From Stephanodiscus triporus (lineage: Eukaryota > Bacillariophyta > Thalassiosirophyceae > Thalassiosirales > Thalassiosiraceae): a stretch of 11,608 bases of DNA. Below, piece after piece: positions 1 through 7,780 of this stretch. Below the pieces are notes generated by a model. The model was not told the DNA's origin and did no database searches. It saw only the letters and a list, made by a program, of their open reading frames with translations. The DNA lies in the NCBI GenBank assembly GCA_036939755.1, contig JALLAZ010000855.1, positions 1 to 11,608 of the forward strand. Direction: 5' to 3'. A program made the position numbers and the translations under genes. The stretch's first letter is position 1; the number at the start of each line of letters is the position of its first letter.

Positions 1-57
1 GTACCTAAAAATCGTACCTCCTCGTTTCAGTTTTTTTTATTGACAGAACGGGCCTAA

Positions 58-110
58 TTTGTGCATGTAGTTTTGTGCATGTAAATCTACACCACAAAAA
101 CATGCACAAG
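58..110. repeat. 12-bp direct repeat plus inverted copy upstream of gene 1
   Basis: TTTGTGCATGTA occurs twice, at 58-69 and 72-83. A 10-bp inverted match, ACATGCACAA, lies at 100-109. The cluster sits about 80-130 nt upstream of the preferred start codon of gene 1 (189), so it could be a promoter or 5'-leader element, or fold into a hairpin. An in-frame ATG at 79 relative positions within this cluster (ATG at 75-77 by the longest frame) is probably not the true start. The role is inferred from position only. Confidence 0.45.
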
Positions 111-188
111 ATTACGTGCAAATTCACAGTGGAGACCCTCGTCTTAGCGGTTTCTGAGGAGCTATGTACGCGAGCTGGGACCAAAACA

Positions 189-1319
189 ATGAAGACTAAA
201 CTACTACTCGAAGCTACGATGGCCGCGGCGACTGCGGCCCGCCCCGCCGCCTTCGCCTTTCGATCTCTCGACTTCCCCAGGCGGCCCACTCCATCGAACG
301 TATCGTCGAAAGGCTCGAGATCGTCGTCGTATTCGACGTCGACAGCTGCACTCCTCCTCGCGAGGGGGAAGCGATCAAGTGGTGGCTTTGGTCGCGGCAA
401 GGTCGACGACGGCGACGATGATCCGAGGACGGGGAAGGGGCCGAAGAAGTACTCCATCGATGACAGATCCTACGGCGGGGCGGAAAAAGGCGGCGGCGGC
501 GGCATCGTCGGCGAGGGAGGTCGAGCCTCGGAGGATGCGTCCGACATGGCCGAATTCTTCGCGGCGCACGGCGAGTGGGAGCCCCTCTTTCGCGGCATCC
601 TGCTCGGCGGCGGCGGCGGAGACGCGTCCCGAAGGACCGCCGCGGCTGCGATGGCGCGCCCGATCCTGCTGCCCGACCGAGGCGGAGGATCGTCGGCGCT
701 CCATCTCCCCCCCGACCTGTGGGGGATACCGACGCTCGAGCGGCGCAATCCCTGGCGCCTCCTTCCCTCGAAGCCGACGTCGGACGCGTCCCTGCGGGCG
801 CTGTCGTCGTTCCTGGACGAGTGGCAACGATCGCTGCTGGACATACCCCTGGACGCGTTGGTTACGGGCGATAACGACCTCCACTTCCTCGAGGAGGGTA
901 GGAGGACCATCGCCGTGACGAGGTTTCACGTTCTGGACGAGTATCATCGCGACGCGGACGATGACGAATGCGACCGCGAGGGGATATCGAACGATGAGCG
1001 CGCCACCGCCGTCGTCGTCGACGACGACGGTCGAGGACGACGACGTCACCACTACGATTGGGAGGCGGAGCTGTTCCGAACTTGCTGGTCCGAGCTAGCG
1101 CACCTTACGTACCAGGACGACGCCGACACGGGATCATTGGTCCTGCTCCCTGGGAGATTGTGTTTGGAGGCCGCGAGGGATTTCGTGGAGCGCATTCTGA
1201 TACGTCCGATGCGATGGTTGGGCAGGGAGGACGATTGGGAAATCGTGGCGATGGAGAGGGGTGGAGTGGCGGTGAGGTTGCTTTACAAGCTGAGCGAGAT
1301 ACCGGATCTCGAGCGATAG
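189..1319 (+). CDS. Conserved-looking protein of unknown function, possibly plastid-targeted
   Basis: Single-exon frame of 376 aa from the ATG at 189. The frame can be extended to an ATG at 75, and a further ATG lies at 219. I prefer 189 because it gives a basic start (MKTK), a hydrophobic/Ala-rich stretch and then the motif AAFAF, which resembles the signal-peptide cleavage site followed by Phe used for diatom plastid import. A Ser/Arg-rich, transit-like region and a Gly/Asp-rich low-complexity part follow. The better ordered C-terminal half holds the segments SSFLDEWQRSLLDIPLDAL, HFLEEGRRTIAVTRFHVL, DWEAELFRTCWSELAHLTY and a C-terminal block ending LLYKLSEIPDLER. No catalytic motif or named domain was recognised. 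An Asp/Val run (codons 1009-1030) is a perfect DNA palindrome. The gene converges on the flavodoxin-like frame 214 nt downstream. Coding status is fairly likely because the frame is long and the C-terminus is not low complexity. The localisation is inference. Confidence 0.62.
   Translation: MKTKLLLEATMAAATAARPAAFAFRSLDFPRRPTPSNVSSKGSRSSSYSTSTAALLLARGKRSSGGFGRGKVDDGDDDPRTGKGPKKYSIDDRSYGGAEKGGGGGIVGEGGRASEDASDMAEFFAAHGEWEPLFRGILLGGGGGDASRRTAAAAMARPILLPDRGGGSSALHLPPDLWGIPTLERRNPWRLLPSKPTSDASLRALSSFLDEWQRSLLDIPLDALVTGDNDLHFLEEGRRTIAVTRFHVLDEYHRDADDDECDREGISNDERATAVVVDDDGRGRRRHHYDWEAELFRTCWSELAHLTYQDDADTGSLVLLPGRLCLEAARDFVERILIRPMRWLGREDDWEIVAMERGGVAVRLLYKLSEIPDLER
1009..1030. repeat. 22-bp perfect palindrome of GTC/GAC triplets
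   Basis: The bases CCGTCGTCGTC are followed directly by their exact reverse complement. The palindrome lies inside gene 1 and encodes a Val run followed by an Asp run (AVVVDDDGR). It joins an inverted pair of trinucleotide tracts and can form a hairpin in either strand. Confidence 0.8.
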
Positions 1320-1533
1320 GGACCGTTCGCCGAGAGATGAAACCGTAGGGCTAATTTTCTGTTAGAGTGAAAAGCTTACGCCAATTCAACACTCGATATC
1401 TATTGTCAAAGCTCTGTCGTTAAGGAACACATTCGTAGCAACCCCTCCAGCCCTCCAAAAGCTGGTCCATCATACATAGGAGGACGGCGATTGGCGCGTC
1501 CGTTCAGTGTATCATGTAATCAACCCCCCTTCA

Positions 1534-2069
1534 TCATCGCATTCGACACTCGATCTTTTCAACGAGCATTTCGATCCACGGTTCGCATTCCAAGAGTCCG
1601 GTCCGTTCGTCGCACTCGCCCCTATCGCAGAAGCGCGTCCCTCCCAACCCTTCCAGCCTCGAATCCAATGCCCTCGCGACCTGATTGCAATCCTTCGCCG
1701 ACGTGTGCCGCCTGTCGAGGAGGAGGTTCGAATCGCCCAATCCCAGAACGGCGAACAATCGCTTCCCCTGCCGCCGCTCAGCAACGTGTCCGGGTGGGTC
1801 TTATGCATGAGGAATCATGAGCACGGACCGGCGTCCTCGGGGGGGGATTCGTTCTTGATGGTCTGGACGATGAATATCGCCAGGGCGGGGCCCGATCTCA
1901 CGTCGTCGTCGTCGAGCAGGGCAGCCTTGAACTCCTTGGTCCTGGACATGGACAACTTGCGCGCGCGAACGGACGGAGGGAGCTTGCTGCCGATTCGTTC
2001 GGCGACATCGGACGAGAGACCGCCCCCGTGGAGGAGGATCACGTCATCTATCTTGGCGGCGGAGCTCAT
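1534..2069 (-). pseudogene. Flavodoxin-like (FMN-binding) domain gene with in-frame stop and frame change
   Basis: Read on the minus strand. The first part (2069-1815, 84 codons) starts MSSAAKIDDVILLHGGG and reaches a segment AIFIVQTIKNESPPEDAG, which matches the beta-strand and loop before the flavin site of flavodoxin domains (compare 'STTGNGDPPD'). It ends at TGA (1815-1817). Directly after this stop the same frame reads FLMHKTHPDTLLSG. The homology then continues in another frame (1758-1534): FAVLGLGDSNLLLDRR, AKDCNQVARALDSRLEGLGG, FCDRGECDERTGL and EPWIEMLVEKIE, the typical second half of a flavodoxin domain. The frame changes between about 1780 and 1760. With stop and shift ignored, the spacing between the PPED and LGLGDS blocks (about 24 residues) is what I remember for methionine-synthase-reductase-type flavodoxin domains. 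The phosphate-binding loop (HGGGLSS) is degenerate against the usual S/T-x-TGN. A 29-nt intron (GTCCGT...ATAAG) would repair the frame but is very short and removes the homologous HPDTLL segment. The call is a decayed or recently broken gene; an assembly error remains possible. Confidence 0.6.
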
Positions 2070-2394
2070 CGGTTAAAAGTAACATACACAAATCGAATGG
2101 GAGGGAACGAAAGCGAGGATGGTCGATATGGTGTAAAATCTACGAGAGTGTGGCCAGAGGAGCTAAGCTAAGCGGGCGGGGCGGGGGGCGGCGGGAAGAG
2201 TGACTTATGTTGTGGCGGGCCGGGGCGCGCCGAAAAAATAGGTGCGATTGCTTGTTGAAGTCTTGTCTGGTTACTTTTCTCCCCACCAGCCACCCTTCAT
2301 TCATCCTTCATCCCCTCTCTCGTCCGTCGAAAACAACCAACGTGTTCGATCCCGAGGCAGGGACATAAGGTAGAGACATTTTTTTTTCATCGCC
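2070..2394. promoter_or_regulatory. Divergent upstream region of the flavodoxin-like gene and the ABC1-type kinase gene
   Basis: These 325 nt separate two head-to-head genes. They contain CTAAGCTAAG at about 2163-2172, a G-rich block (about 2173-2200, GC-box-like), and a T8 run just before the kinase start codon. I see no open frame or RNA gene. A shared or bidirectional promoter is inferred from geometry; no specific factor site is claimed. Confidence 0.4.
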
Positions 2395-4705
2395 ATGCGA
2401 GTTGGATTGGCAACCGTCTTCGCCGCCTCGGCGGTCGCGTCCGCTTCGGGATTCGTCGGTCCCGCCCCCGCCGTCCGCGCGACGACGACGACGCCGCCGC
2501 GGGTCTCCTCGTTATTATTTTCCTCCGCCGTCGATAGCCGACCGACGACGACTGCGTCGACGACTATGGGACTGTCCGATCGGGAATTGCTCGCCGAGCT
2601 CGAGCTAGCCGCGGAGGGATTAGCGTCCGACTCGCTCGACGAACAGTGCCTCGTGGATCCCAACACCGGCGGTCCGGTCGACGAGGTGTGCGTCGACGAG
2701 AACGCGTACGCCCGCGCCAAGGGACGGATCAAGAGGCTGGTGCGCGGCACGCTGGGACTAGTGCGCGGCGTCGGGACGTACGAGTCGTCCTCCCTGGAAG
2801 ACGACGACGACAACGACGACGACGACGAATTCGCCGTCCTCGAGGGCGAATTGCTCGAGCGCGGATGGGAGGAGCGCGGAAACAGCAGCGCGCTTCGTCG
2901 GAACGCAGAGGTTTGGAAGTTCGCGCTGAAGTGCGTGTTCAAGACGCTCGGGGCGAGAAAGTTGGCGAAGGCGGGCGCCGACGAGGGCGAGGTGTCCGCG
3001 GCCAGGACCGCGGCGGCGACGTTCGTTCGGGACGGACTGCTCAGGCTCGGCCCGACCTTCGTTAAGCTCGGGCAGGTCGTGTCGACCAGGACGGACGTCC
3101 TCCCGAGGGAGTTCACCGACGTGCTTAAGACTCTCCAGGACGACGTGCCGGGATTTGGCGGCAATCGGGCCAAGGATATCGTGTCGAGGGAGTTGGGCAA
3201 GCCATGCGATTCCGTGTTTTCCAACTTCTCGATGGAGCCCCTCGCGGCCGCGTCGCTCGGGCAGGTACACACGGCAACATACAAGGGCAAGAAGGTGGCG
3301 ATTAAGGTGCAGCGCGCCGGATTGAAGGAGCTGTTCGACGTGGATCTCAAGAACCTGAAGAAGCTCGCGGAATTGCTTGACAAATTCGACCCGAAGACGG
3401 ATGGTGAGTAACAACTTTCTCCAATAGAGCGCCAACATTCATGAACGAAATCGAATTTGTCAACCTTCCCTCTTTTGCCATCGCGCGATACTTGTGGCAG
3501 GTGCCGACAGGGACTGGGTGTCGATTTACGAGGAGAGCGAGAGACTCCTGTACCTGGAAATCGATTATCTCAACGAGGCCGCCAATTGCGAACGATTCGC
3601 GCGCGATTTCAGCGACGTTCCGTGGGTGCGCGTCCCGGAGGTGTACCGGGAGGTGTCCACGCCTCGGATACTGACGATGGAATTCGTCGAGAGCTTTAAA
3701 TTGACGGACATCGACAGGATCGAGCGGCTGGGACTCGACCGCGAGTTGCTGGCCAGGAGGACCGCTGACGCGTTCCTGAAGCAGATCGTCGAGACCGGGT
3801 ACTTCCACTGTGATCCACACCCAGGCAACTTGTGCGTGGATTACGAGGGCAATCTGGTGTATTACGACTTTGGCATGATGGACGAATTATCGAGCAACGT
3901 ACGTTCCGGCTTTCGCAAGTTCTGTACGGCGTTGTTCGCCGGCGGTCCCGTCATTGGCGACCTGGAGCTTGCCGAAAATGCAAAGATGCTGGTGGATGGA
4001 GTTGAGGAGGCCGGCGTCTTGGCACGAGGAGCCGATCGACTCGCGGTGGAAAAGCTTGCGCGATACTTCATGAGAACGTTCAAGGACAATCAGCTGGGAA
4101 AGAAGGGAAGGAACGTCAAGGAGACAGTCGGTGCGGACTTGCAAACGTTGACTGAAAATGACGTCTTCCGATTCCCGAGCACGTTCACATTCATCTTCCG
4201 ATCCTTCGCGTCCATCGATGGCATCGGAAAGGGCCTGAGCGATAAGTTCGATATCGGTAAGCTCGCGCAACCGTTCATTGAGGAATTCACCGAAGTGCAA
4301 AAGGGGTACGAGAGTCCGGCGGAAAAGAGCTTCAATCTCCTGGCCAAGGCGACCGGTTTGAATCAGGCCGACATTTTTAAGGCCATAAGCTCGCCGAAGA
4401 AGATTGCATACATCGAGGAAACTATGAGGAATATGGAACGGGGGGATCTGAAGATACGCGTACGATCGTTGGAAAATGAAAAGGCATTGGAGCGTATGTC
4501 GTTGAACCAGGGAAAAATGGAAAAATTGCTCATTGCATCTTTACTATTGAACTTGGCTGGAGTTGCAACGAGCCGAATTTTGAGGAATGCTGGTTTATTG
4601 GGCGCGGTGGCATTCGGTCTTCAGGCTTTAATGGCTGGCACCAAGGTAACGAAATTCGACAAAACTCAGTTGAAATATAGCCAAACAAAGTTCGTGGATG
4701 ATTGA
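2395..4705 (+). CDS. ABC1/ADCK (UbiB) family atypical protein kinase, probably plastid
   Basis: Two exons, 2395-3403 and 3501-4705, join in phase 1 to give 737 aa. The N-terminus (MRVGLATVFAASAVASASGFVGPAP) looks like a signal peptide ending in a Phe-led transit sequence as in diatom plastid proteins. An acidic run lies near residue 135. The family motifs are in order: the ABC1-specific KxGQ (K224-Q227), the Ala-rich nucleotide loop AAASLGQV (284-291) that replaces the usual Gly-rich loop, the ATP lysine in VAIK (K304), the EIDYLNEA helix coded early in exon 2, the catalytic HCDPHPGN (D441, N446) and the DFG metal site (D459-G461). The C-terminus has two hydrophobic stretches (about 679-691 and 699-716) that may contact membrane or plastoglobules. 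Known family members act in ubiquinone or plastoquinone/tocopherol metabolism as kinases or ATPases; the exact role here cannot be told. Retention of the intron gives a stop after two more codons (GTGAGTAA). All key residues are present, so the gene appears functional. Confidence 0.95.
3404..3500 (+). other. Intron of the ABC1-type kinase gene (97 nt, phase 1)
   Basis: The donor is ATG|GTGAGT and the acceptor TGGCAG|GTGCC. Joining restores KTDGADRDWVSIYEESE, continuous with the family, and removes the in-frame TAA inside the donor. Confidence 0.93.
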
Positions 4706-4742
4706 TGAGAGTGACATGAATACAGGGGACAAACGCATGATA

Positions 4743-4748
4743 AATAAA
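4743..4748 (+). promoter_or_regulatory. Candidate poly(A) signal of the ABC1-type kinase gene
   Basis: AATAAA lies 38 nt after the TGA stop at 4703-4705. Motif and distance suit a 3'-end processing signal; there is no transcript evidence. Confidence 0.4.
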
Positions 4749-5327
4749 GGAGGTTCACGATGCCAAAGTAGAGGATGCGTGCGAATCTTGGGTCGCTCAA
4801 TCTGGAGGAAGCTGGAGGAAGAAGGCGAAAACTTGCTACCACTGAGGGGCCATTGGAACGGTTGATGTTTCATCCTTGGCTTTTCTTTTTGTAATTAGAC
4901 AGATCATTGACAAGTTTTTCCGAAGAATTGATAAGGTCGCAAGGCTGAATCTGCACGAGAAGAAGGCCTATGATCATGAATTCACCAAATGTTCCCCACT
5001 CCATCAAGAATATGAATACTGATAGAAATTAGTCATTTAGTTTGTTTATGAGTCACACAGCAATACTTGAATAAGATGGCAATGTGAGCTACATATCTCA
5101 ATGTGAAGATTTGCAACGAGGCCTTCAAAGCCGCGAATAATATCACCGCATAATTTGCTATCAAGCTCGTTAAAGAGTAATTCCAACAGCAAGTGCGAAG
5201 ACTCTTACTGTTCAAATATTCTCTTTGACGTTTTTCATCGAATGAGTCTGAAGTAGAAGTTGGTGATGAGGATGGAAATTGTTCGGAGGTCTTCTATGAT
5301 TTGGGGTGATGCTCATTTTTATGAAGC

Positions 5328-5333
5328 TTTATT
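5328..5333 (-). promoter_or_regulatory. Candidate poly(A) signal of the Cys/His-module gene
   Basis: AATAAA on the minus strand, about 50 nt downstream of the stop codon at 5385-5387. The position suits a 3'-end signal; the assignment is inferred from motif and distance only. Confidence 0.4.
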
Positions 5334-5384
5334 TTTCTATGTTGTTGCTTGGAATACACATATTTTGAGGAGGCTATACAAGTC

Positions 5385-7383
5385 TCATGTTTGTGTAGTC
5401 TTCCTTGGTTTCTTGTTTTGTTCAGAAATAGAGGCAAATGCACTGAAGTGGCGTTTCTTGTATTCGTTGGACGTCAAAGAAATGCCACGAATAGTGACAC
5501 GCCGGTACTTGTCACCAATGAGGTTCTGAGTTCCAATACAGGATTCTTCAATGTAATCATAATGATTGTCGCGACAAAGGGGTGGGGGTACGTCACTTGA
5601 AGAAAATGGTATGGGATGCCTCATTGGTATTGGACGAACCACTTCGATGGAGGGGATAGCAGCGATCACAGTCGAGCCATCAAACTCGGGAATGCCACCA
5701 GCTTGAATCGAAGTTGATACGGCTTCTTCTTCATTTCCATGTAATCTATCCCACACTCGCTGAAAGAACTCCTTGCGTGATCCGTACTTTGGTCTACCGT
5801 CAAAGGTGTCGGATTTCTTTGGAGCGTAAGCAGGCTTGTTCTCTTCTTCGGCCTCGTGCAAGAGTTTTGTAATGACATCCTTATTCAAATTATACAAAGG
5901 GAAGAAGAATTTCAGTAGTCATCCGTGTACTTCTCCTCTGGAGAAGTGTACTCCTGAAGATCACAGGGCGACGTTATCTTACCTTGACATCTCTGGGGAC
6001 ATGCATGCATTTACTCGTGATATGTTTGATGATAGTCTGAGTCGTGGTCGTCTGAGCCAAGCTCCTGATGGAATTGGGGAAGAACTTCCCGAAACCTGTA
6101 GATGGGAAATGACAGAGAAAGCAGCGATAAATATTGAGATTCCTTTCCTGCGCAGAATAAAAAAACACGCGTCGACTCACCCGGCCCAGGCTGGCAGCCT
6201 TGGCAGTAACGGCAGCACATCCCCGTAAACCCAATGGGACGAGCACGATACGCTCCGATGCGATCATCCGCGATGAGTTGGCACGGTGCCAGCTGTGCCA
6301 ACGCCAAGAAGACATAGTCAGGTACGAGATCTCTATCCTCGAGGGTCACAAGTGTCGAACCGCTGATGAGTTGCTCGATGGTGATAGGCTCATGAGATTC
6401 AGTGATAGACTCAGACTCGAATGGCGATACGAAGTTTAGACGGGGCAGTCCCACCGCAATCGACTCGGGGAAGACTTCAATGTCATTCGTGGATGGACTA
6501 GCAACAACTTCCAAATCATTATATGACATCTCGGAGGACAACGTGTCTGCGACGCGAGGGATGAATTGTACCCCTGCATCAGTATCGACAAAACCCATGC
6601 ATCGTGCACTATAGGACCAAAAATCTCGACGCTTCGTTCCGCATAAATTGGTCGTGGCGTTGCCGGCCTTCCTCAGCGCCTCTACATGTTCTCGCGCCGA
6701 AGCGGGCATTTCAGAACAGAAAGGAAAATGACGACATTGCAGCATGACTACGGAGGAATATATGGACGCGATTTGATTCGGAAAAGACGCTGGGGACGTG
6801 TTGTTAAGAAAATGACGAGATGGGAAATGACGTAAAATGAGAGCAGTAGATAGATACATAAGCAGAGAAGGAAAAAAGGTGTAATCTCACTGGCCTGGGC
6901 CGCCTGCTGACCACGAGGCAAATACTTGCAGAAGGAACAACGCACGCCGACCCTGCCCTCAGATACCAAAGTTTGTCGTCCCTTGGTCGTGACATTGCTC
7001 GCGGTTGCCGCGAAGTATTCCAAGCATATTTTGCGTATGTAGCATTGCAACGGCGAGAGATACCGCTCGTCGTGCGCGTGGGCGATGGGCATGGGCAAAT
7101 CAAAGCTCCCCGAAACGACACGTGGTGCGTCGGCGTATTTATAAGCAGCGTCGTCGTCGTCCCCCGCAGGAAGCAGCGCCGCGGCAGAAGGACGATGACC
7201 AGTAGTCGTCATTAGCACCCAATGACGATGATGAGACGAATCGGCGTCGGTGGTATGCTGGGACTGGAAGATGGCAAGGAGGAGGTCGCTTGTCGCACGG
7301 CAATCGTCACGCGATGGCTTGCGGTGCTTGATCTGAAGAAGCTCGAGGGCGGCCGATGCCTCGGAGGAATTATCGTCGTGCAT
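5385..7383 (-). CDS. Protein with two tandem C-x2-C/H-x3-4-C modules (diatom-type family, function unknown)
   Basis: Four exons on the minus strand (7383-6891, 6789-6181, 6095-5983, 5879-5385) join to 569 aa. Module 1: YLSPLQCYIRKICLEYF (108-124), then VGVRC-SFC (C149, C152), SFPNQIASIYSSV and H185-x3-C189. Module 2: a leader PDYVFLALAQLAPCQLIADD (321-340), then GFTGMCCRYC (C357, C360), FFPNSIRSLAQTTTTQT and H392-x4-C397. In both, the His-Cys pair is followed by a Pro and a short helix (EHVEALR; DVITKLL). The regular Cys/His spacing suggests zinc binding. A low-complexity tail after YGSRKEFFQRVWDRLHG ends at the TAA/TGA at 5385. From memory, proteins with this pattern form a large family in diatoms with no known function; I could not check this. 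The start at 7383 is chosen because the sequence after it looks protein-like; in-frame ATGs at 7446 and 7515 would add 21 or 44 residues. No signal peptide or membrane segment is seen. The gene is head-to-head with the fusion gene at 7781. Confidence 0.8.
5880..5982 (-). other. Intron 3 of the Cys/His-module gene (103 nt, phase 0)
   Basis: Donor AAG|GTAAGA, acceptor AATAAG|GATGTC. The join PRDVK-DVITKLL mirrors the helix after module 1. The intron contains a perfect 8-bp hairpin with a 3-nt loop (5929-5947). The acceptor lacks a strong pyrimidine tract, so this is the least certain join of the gene. Confidence 0.72.
5929..5947. repeat. Intronic stem-loop
   Basis: ACTTCTCC (5929-5936) and GGAGAAGT (5940-5947) pair perfectly around a 3-nt loop; after a 2-nt bulge the outer GTAC bases can pair too. 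It lies in the middle of intron 3 and could bring its ends together. Function not shown. Confidence 0.6.
6096..6180 (-). other. Intron 2 of the Cys/His-module gene (85 nt, phase 1)
   Basis: Donor CCGG|GTGAGT, acceptor ATCTACAG|GTTTCG. The join gives CQPGPGFGKFFPNSIRSL. It lies seven residues after the CxxC of module 2. Confidence 0.9.
6790..6890 (-). other. Intron 1 of the Cys/His-module gene (101 nt, phase 1)
   Basis: Donor GCCA|GTGAGA, acceptor GTCCCCAG|CGTCTT. The join gives GQQAAQATSFPNQIASIYS. It lies twelve residues after the CxxC of module 1. Confidence 0.9.
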
Positions 7384-7780
7384 GGTCGATCGCGGCGGCG
7401 GCGATTGCAAAGCAGTCCCTCGTTCTGCGTTTTTTTCCCGGTGCATGACGAGCCTCCCGAATGAACCACACGTGAGCAAGCCGCGCCGGCCCGGCAATCC
7501 GATAGCCATGTACATAAGTACTATTCCTTCCTTAAAAAAGAATCTTGCGCCTTGGTGTTTAGAGTAGATATCGTATGTATCTACTTATTTACGTAAGTAC
7601 CTCGTACGTACCGTTTCGTATCGTATTGTACACTTAAAATTTGGTTCCTCAGCCCACGCGCGCAGCGGCGGCGCCCTCCTCCTCCTCCTCCTCCTATCTC
7701 TCTCGTCCGCCCTTCCGACGGACTTCAAGATCACCTCAATAATCTCCGGTGGCACTTCGATCCCGAGACACTACGTTGAC
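7384..7780. promoter_or_regulatory. Divergent upstream region between the Cys/His-module gene and the fusion gene
   Basis: About 400 nt between two head-to-head genes. The stretch 7570-7632 is rich in CGTA/GTAC words and holds two perfect 8-bp palindromes, TTACGTAA (7589-7596) and GTACGTAC (7604-7611), plus CGTATCGTAT. A CTC microsatellite lies at about 7675-7694. The left part (to 7515) may be 5' leader or N-terminal coding sequence of the minus-strand gene. Regulatory function is inferred from position. Confidence 0.4.
7675..7694. repeat. CTC trinucleotide microsatellite
   Basis: About seven CTC units in the presumed 5' leader of the fusion gene, about 90 nt before its start codon. It gives a pyrimidine-only tract on the plus strand. 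Confidence 0.7.

Larger units (their letters stand above)
4706..5384. other. Intergenic region between two convergent genes
   Basis: These 679 nt are AT-richer than the kinase gene. AATAAA at 4743-4748, about 40 nt after the kinase stop, is a candidate poly(A) signal. A perfect tandem CTGGAGGAAG x2 occurs at 4802-4821. TTTATT at 5328-5333 is AATAAA on the minus strand, about 50 nt past the stop of the Cys/His-module gene. Short open frames here (for example on the minus strand at 5033-5215) show no protein-like features. No gene is called. Confidence 0.6.

Noticed and set aside
375..1052. 225-codon minus-strand and 179-codon plus-strand alternative frames in gene 1
   Set aside because: Arg/Ala/Ser-rich low complexity typical of off-frame reading in GC-rich DNA. 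Gene 1's own frame is longer and has an ordered C-terminus, though without a known domain the choice is not absolute.
1725..1735. GGTTCGAATCG, resembling a tRNA B box
   Set aside because: It is the reverse of the GDSNLL codons in the flavodoxin-like frame, and no tRNA cloverleaf can be drawn around it.
1815..1817. TGA as a selenocysteine codon
   Set aside because: The position is expected to hold Arg or similar and not Cys, and a separate frame change follows, which selenocysteine would not explain.
1507..2076. 189-codon plus-strand open frame
   Set aside because: It is antisense to the flavodoxin-like sequence, whose homology is clear in minus-strand frames.
2301..3383. 360-codon minus-strand open frame opposite the kinase gene
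   Set aside because: Ser-rich reverse reading of GC-rich kinase codons; the plus strand carries clear family motifs.
5260..5529. 89-codon plus-strand open frame
   Set aside because: It overlaps the last exon of the Cys/His-module gene on the other strand and has no protein family features.
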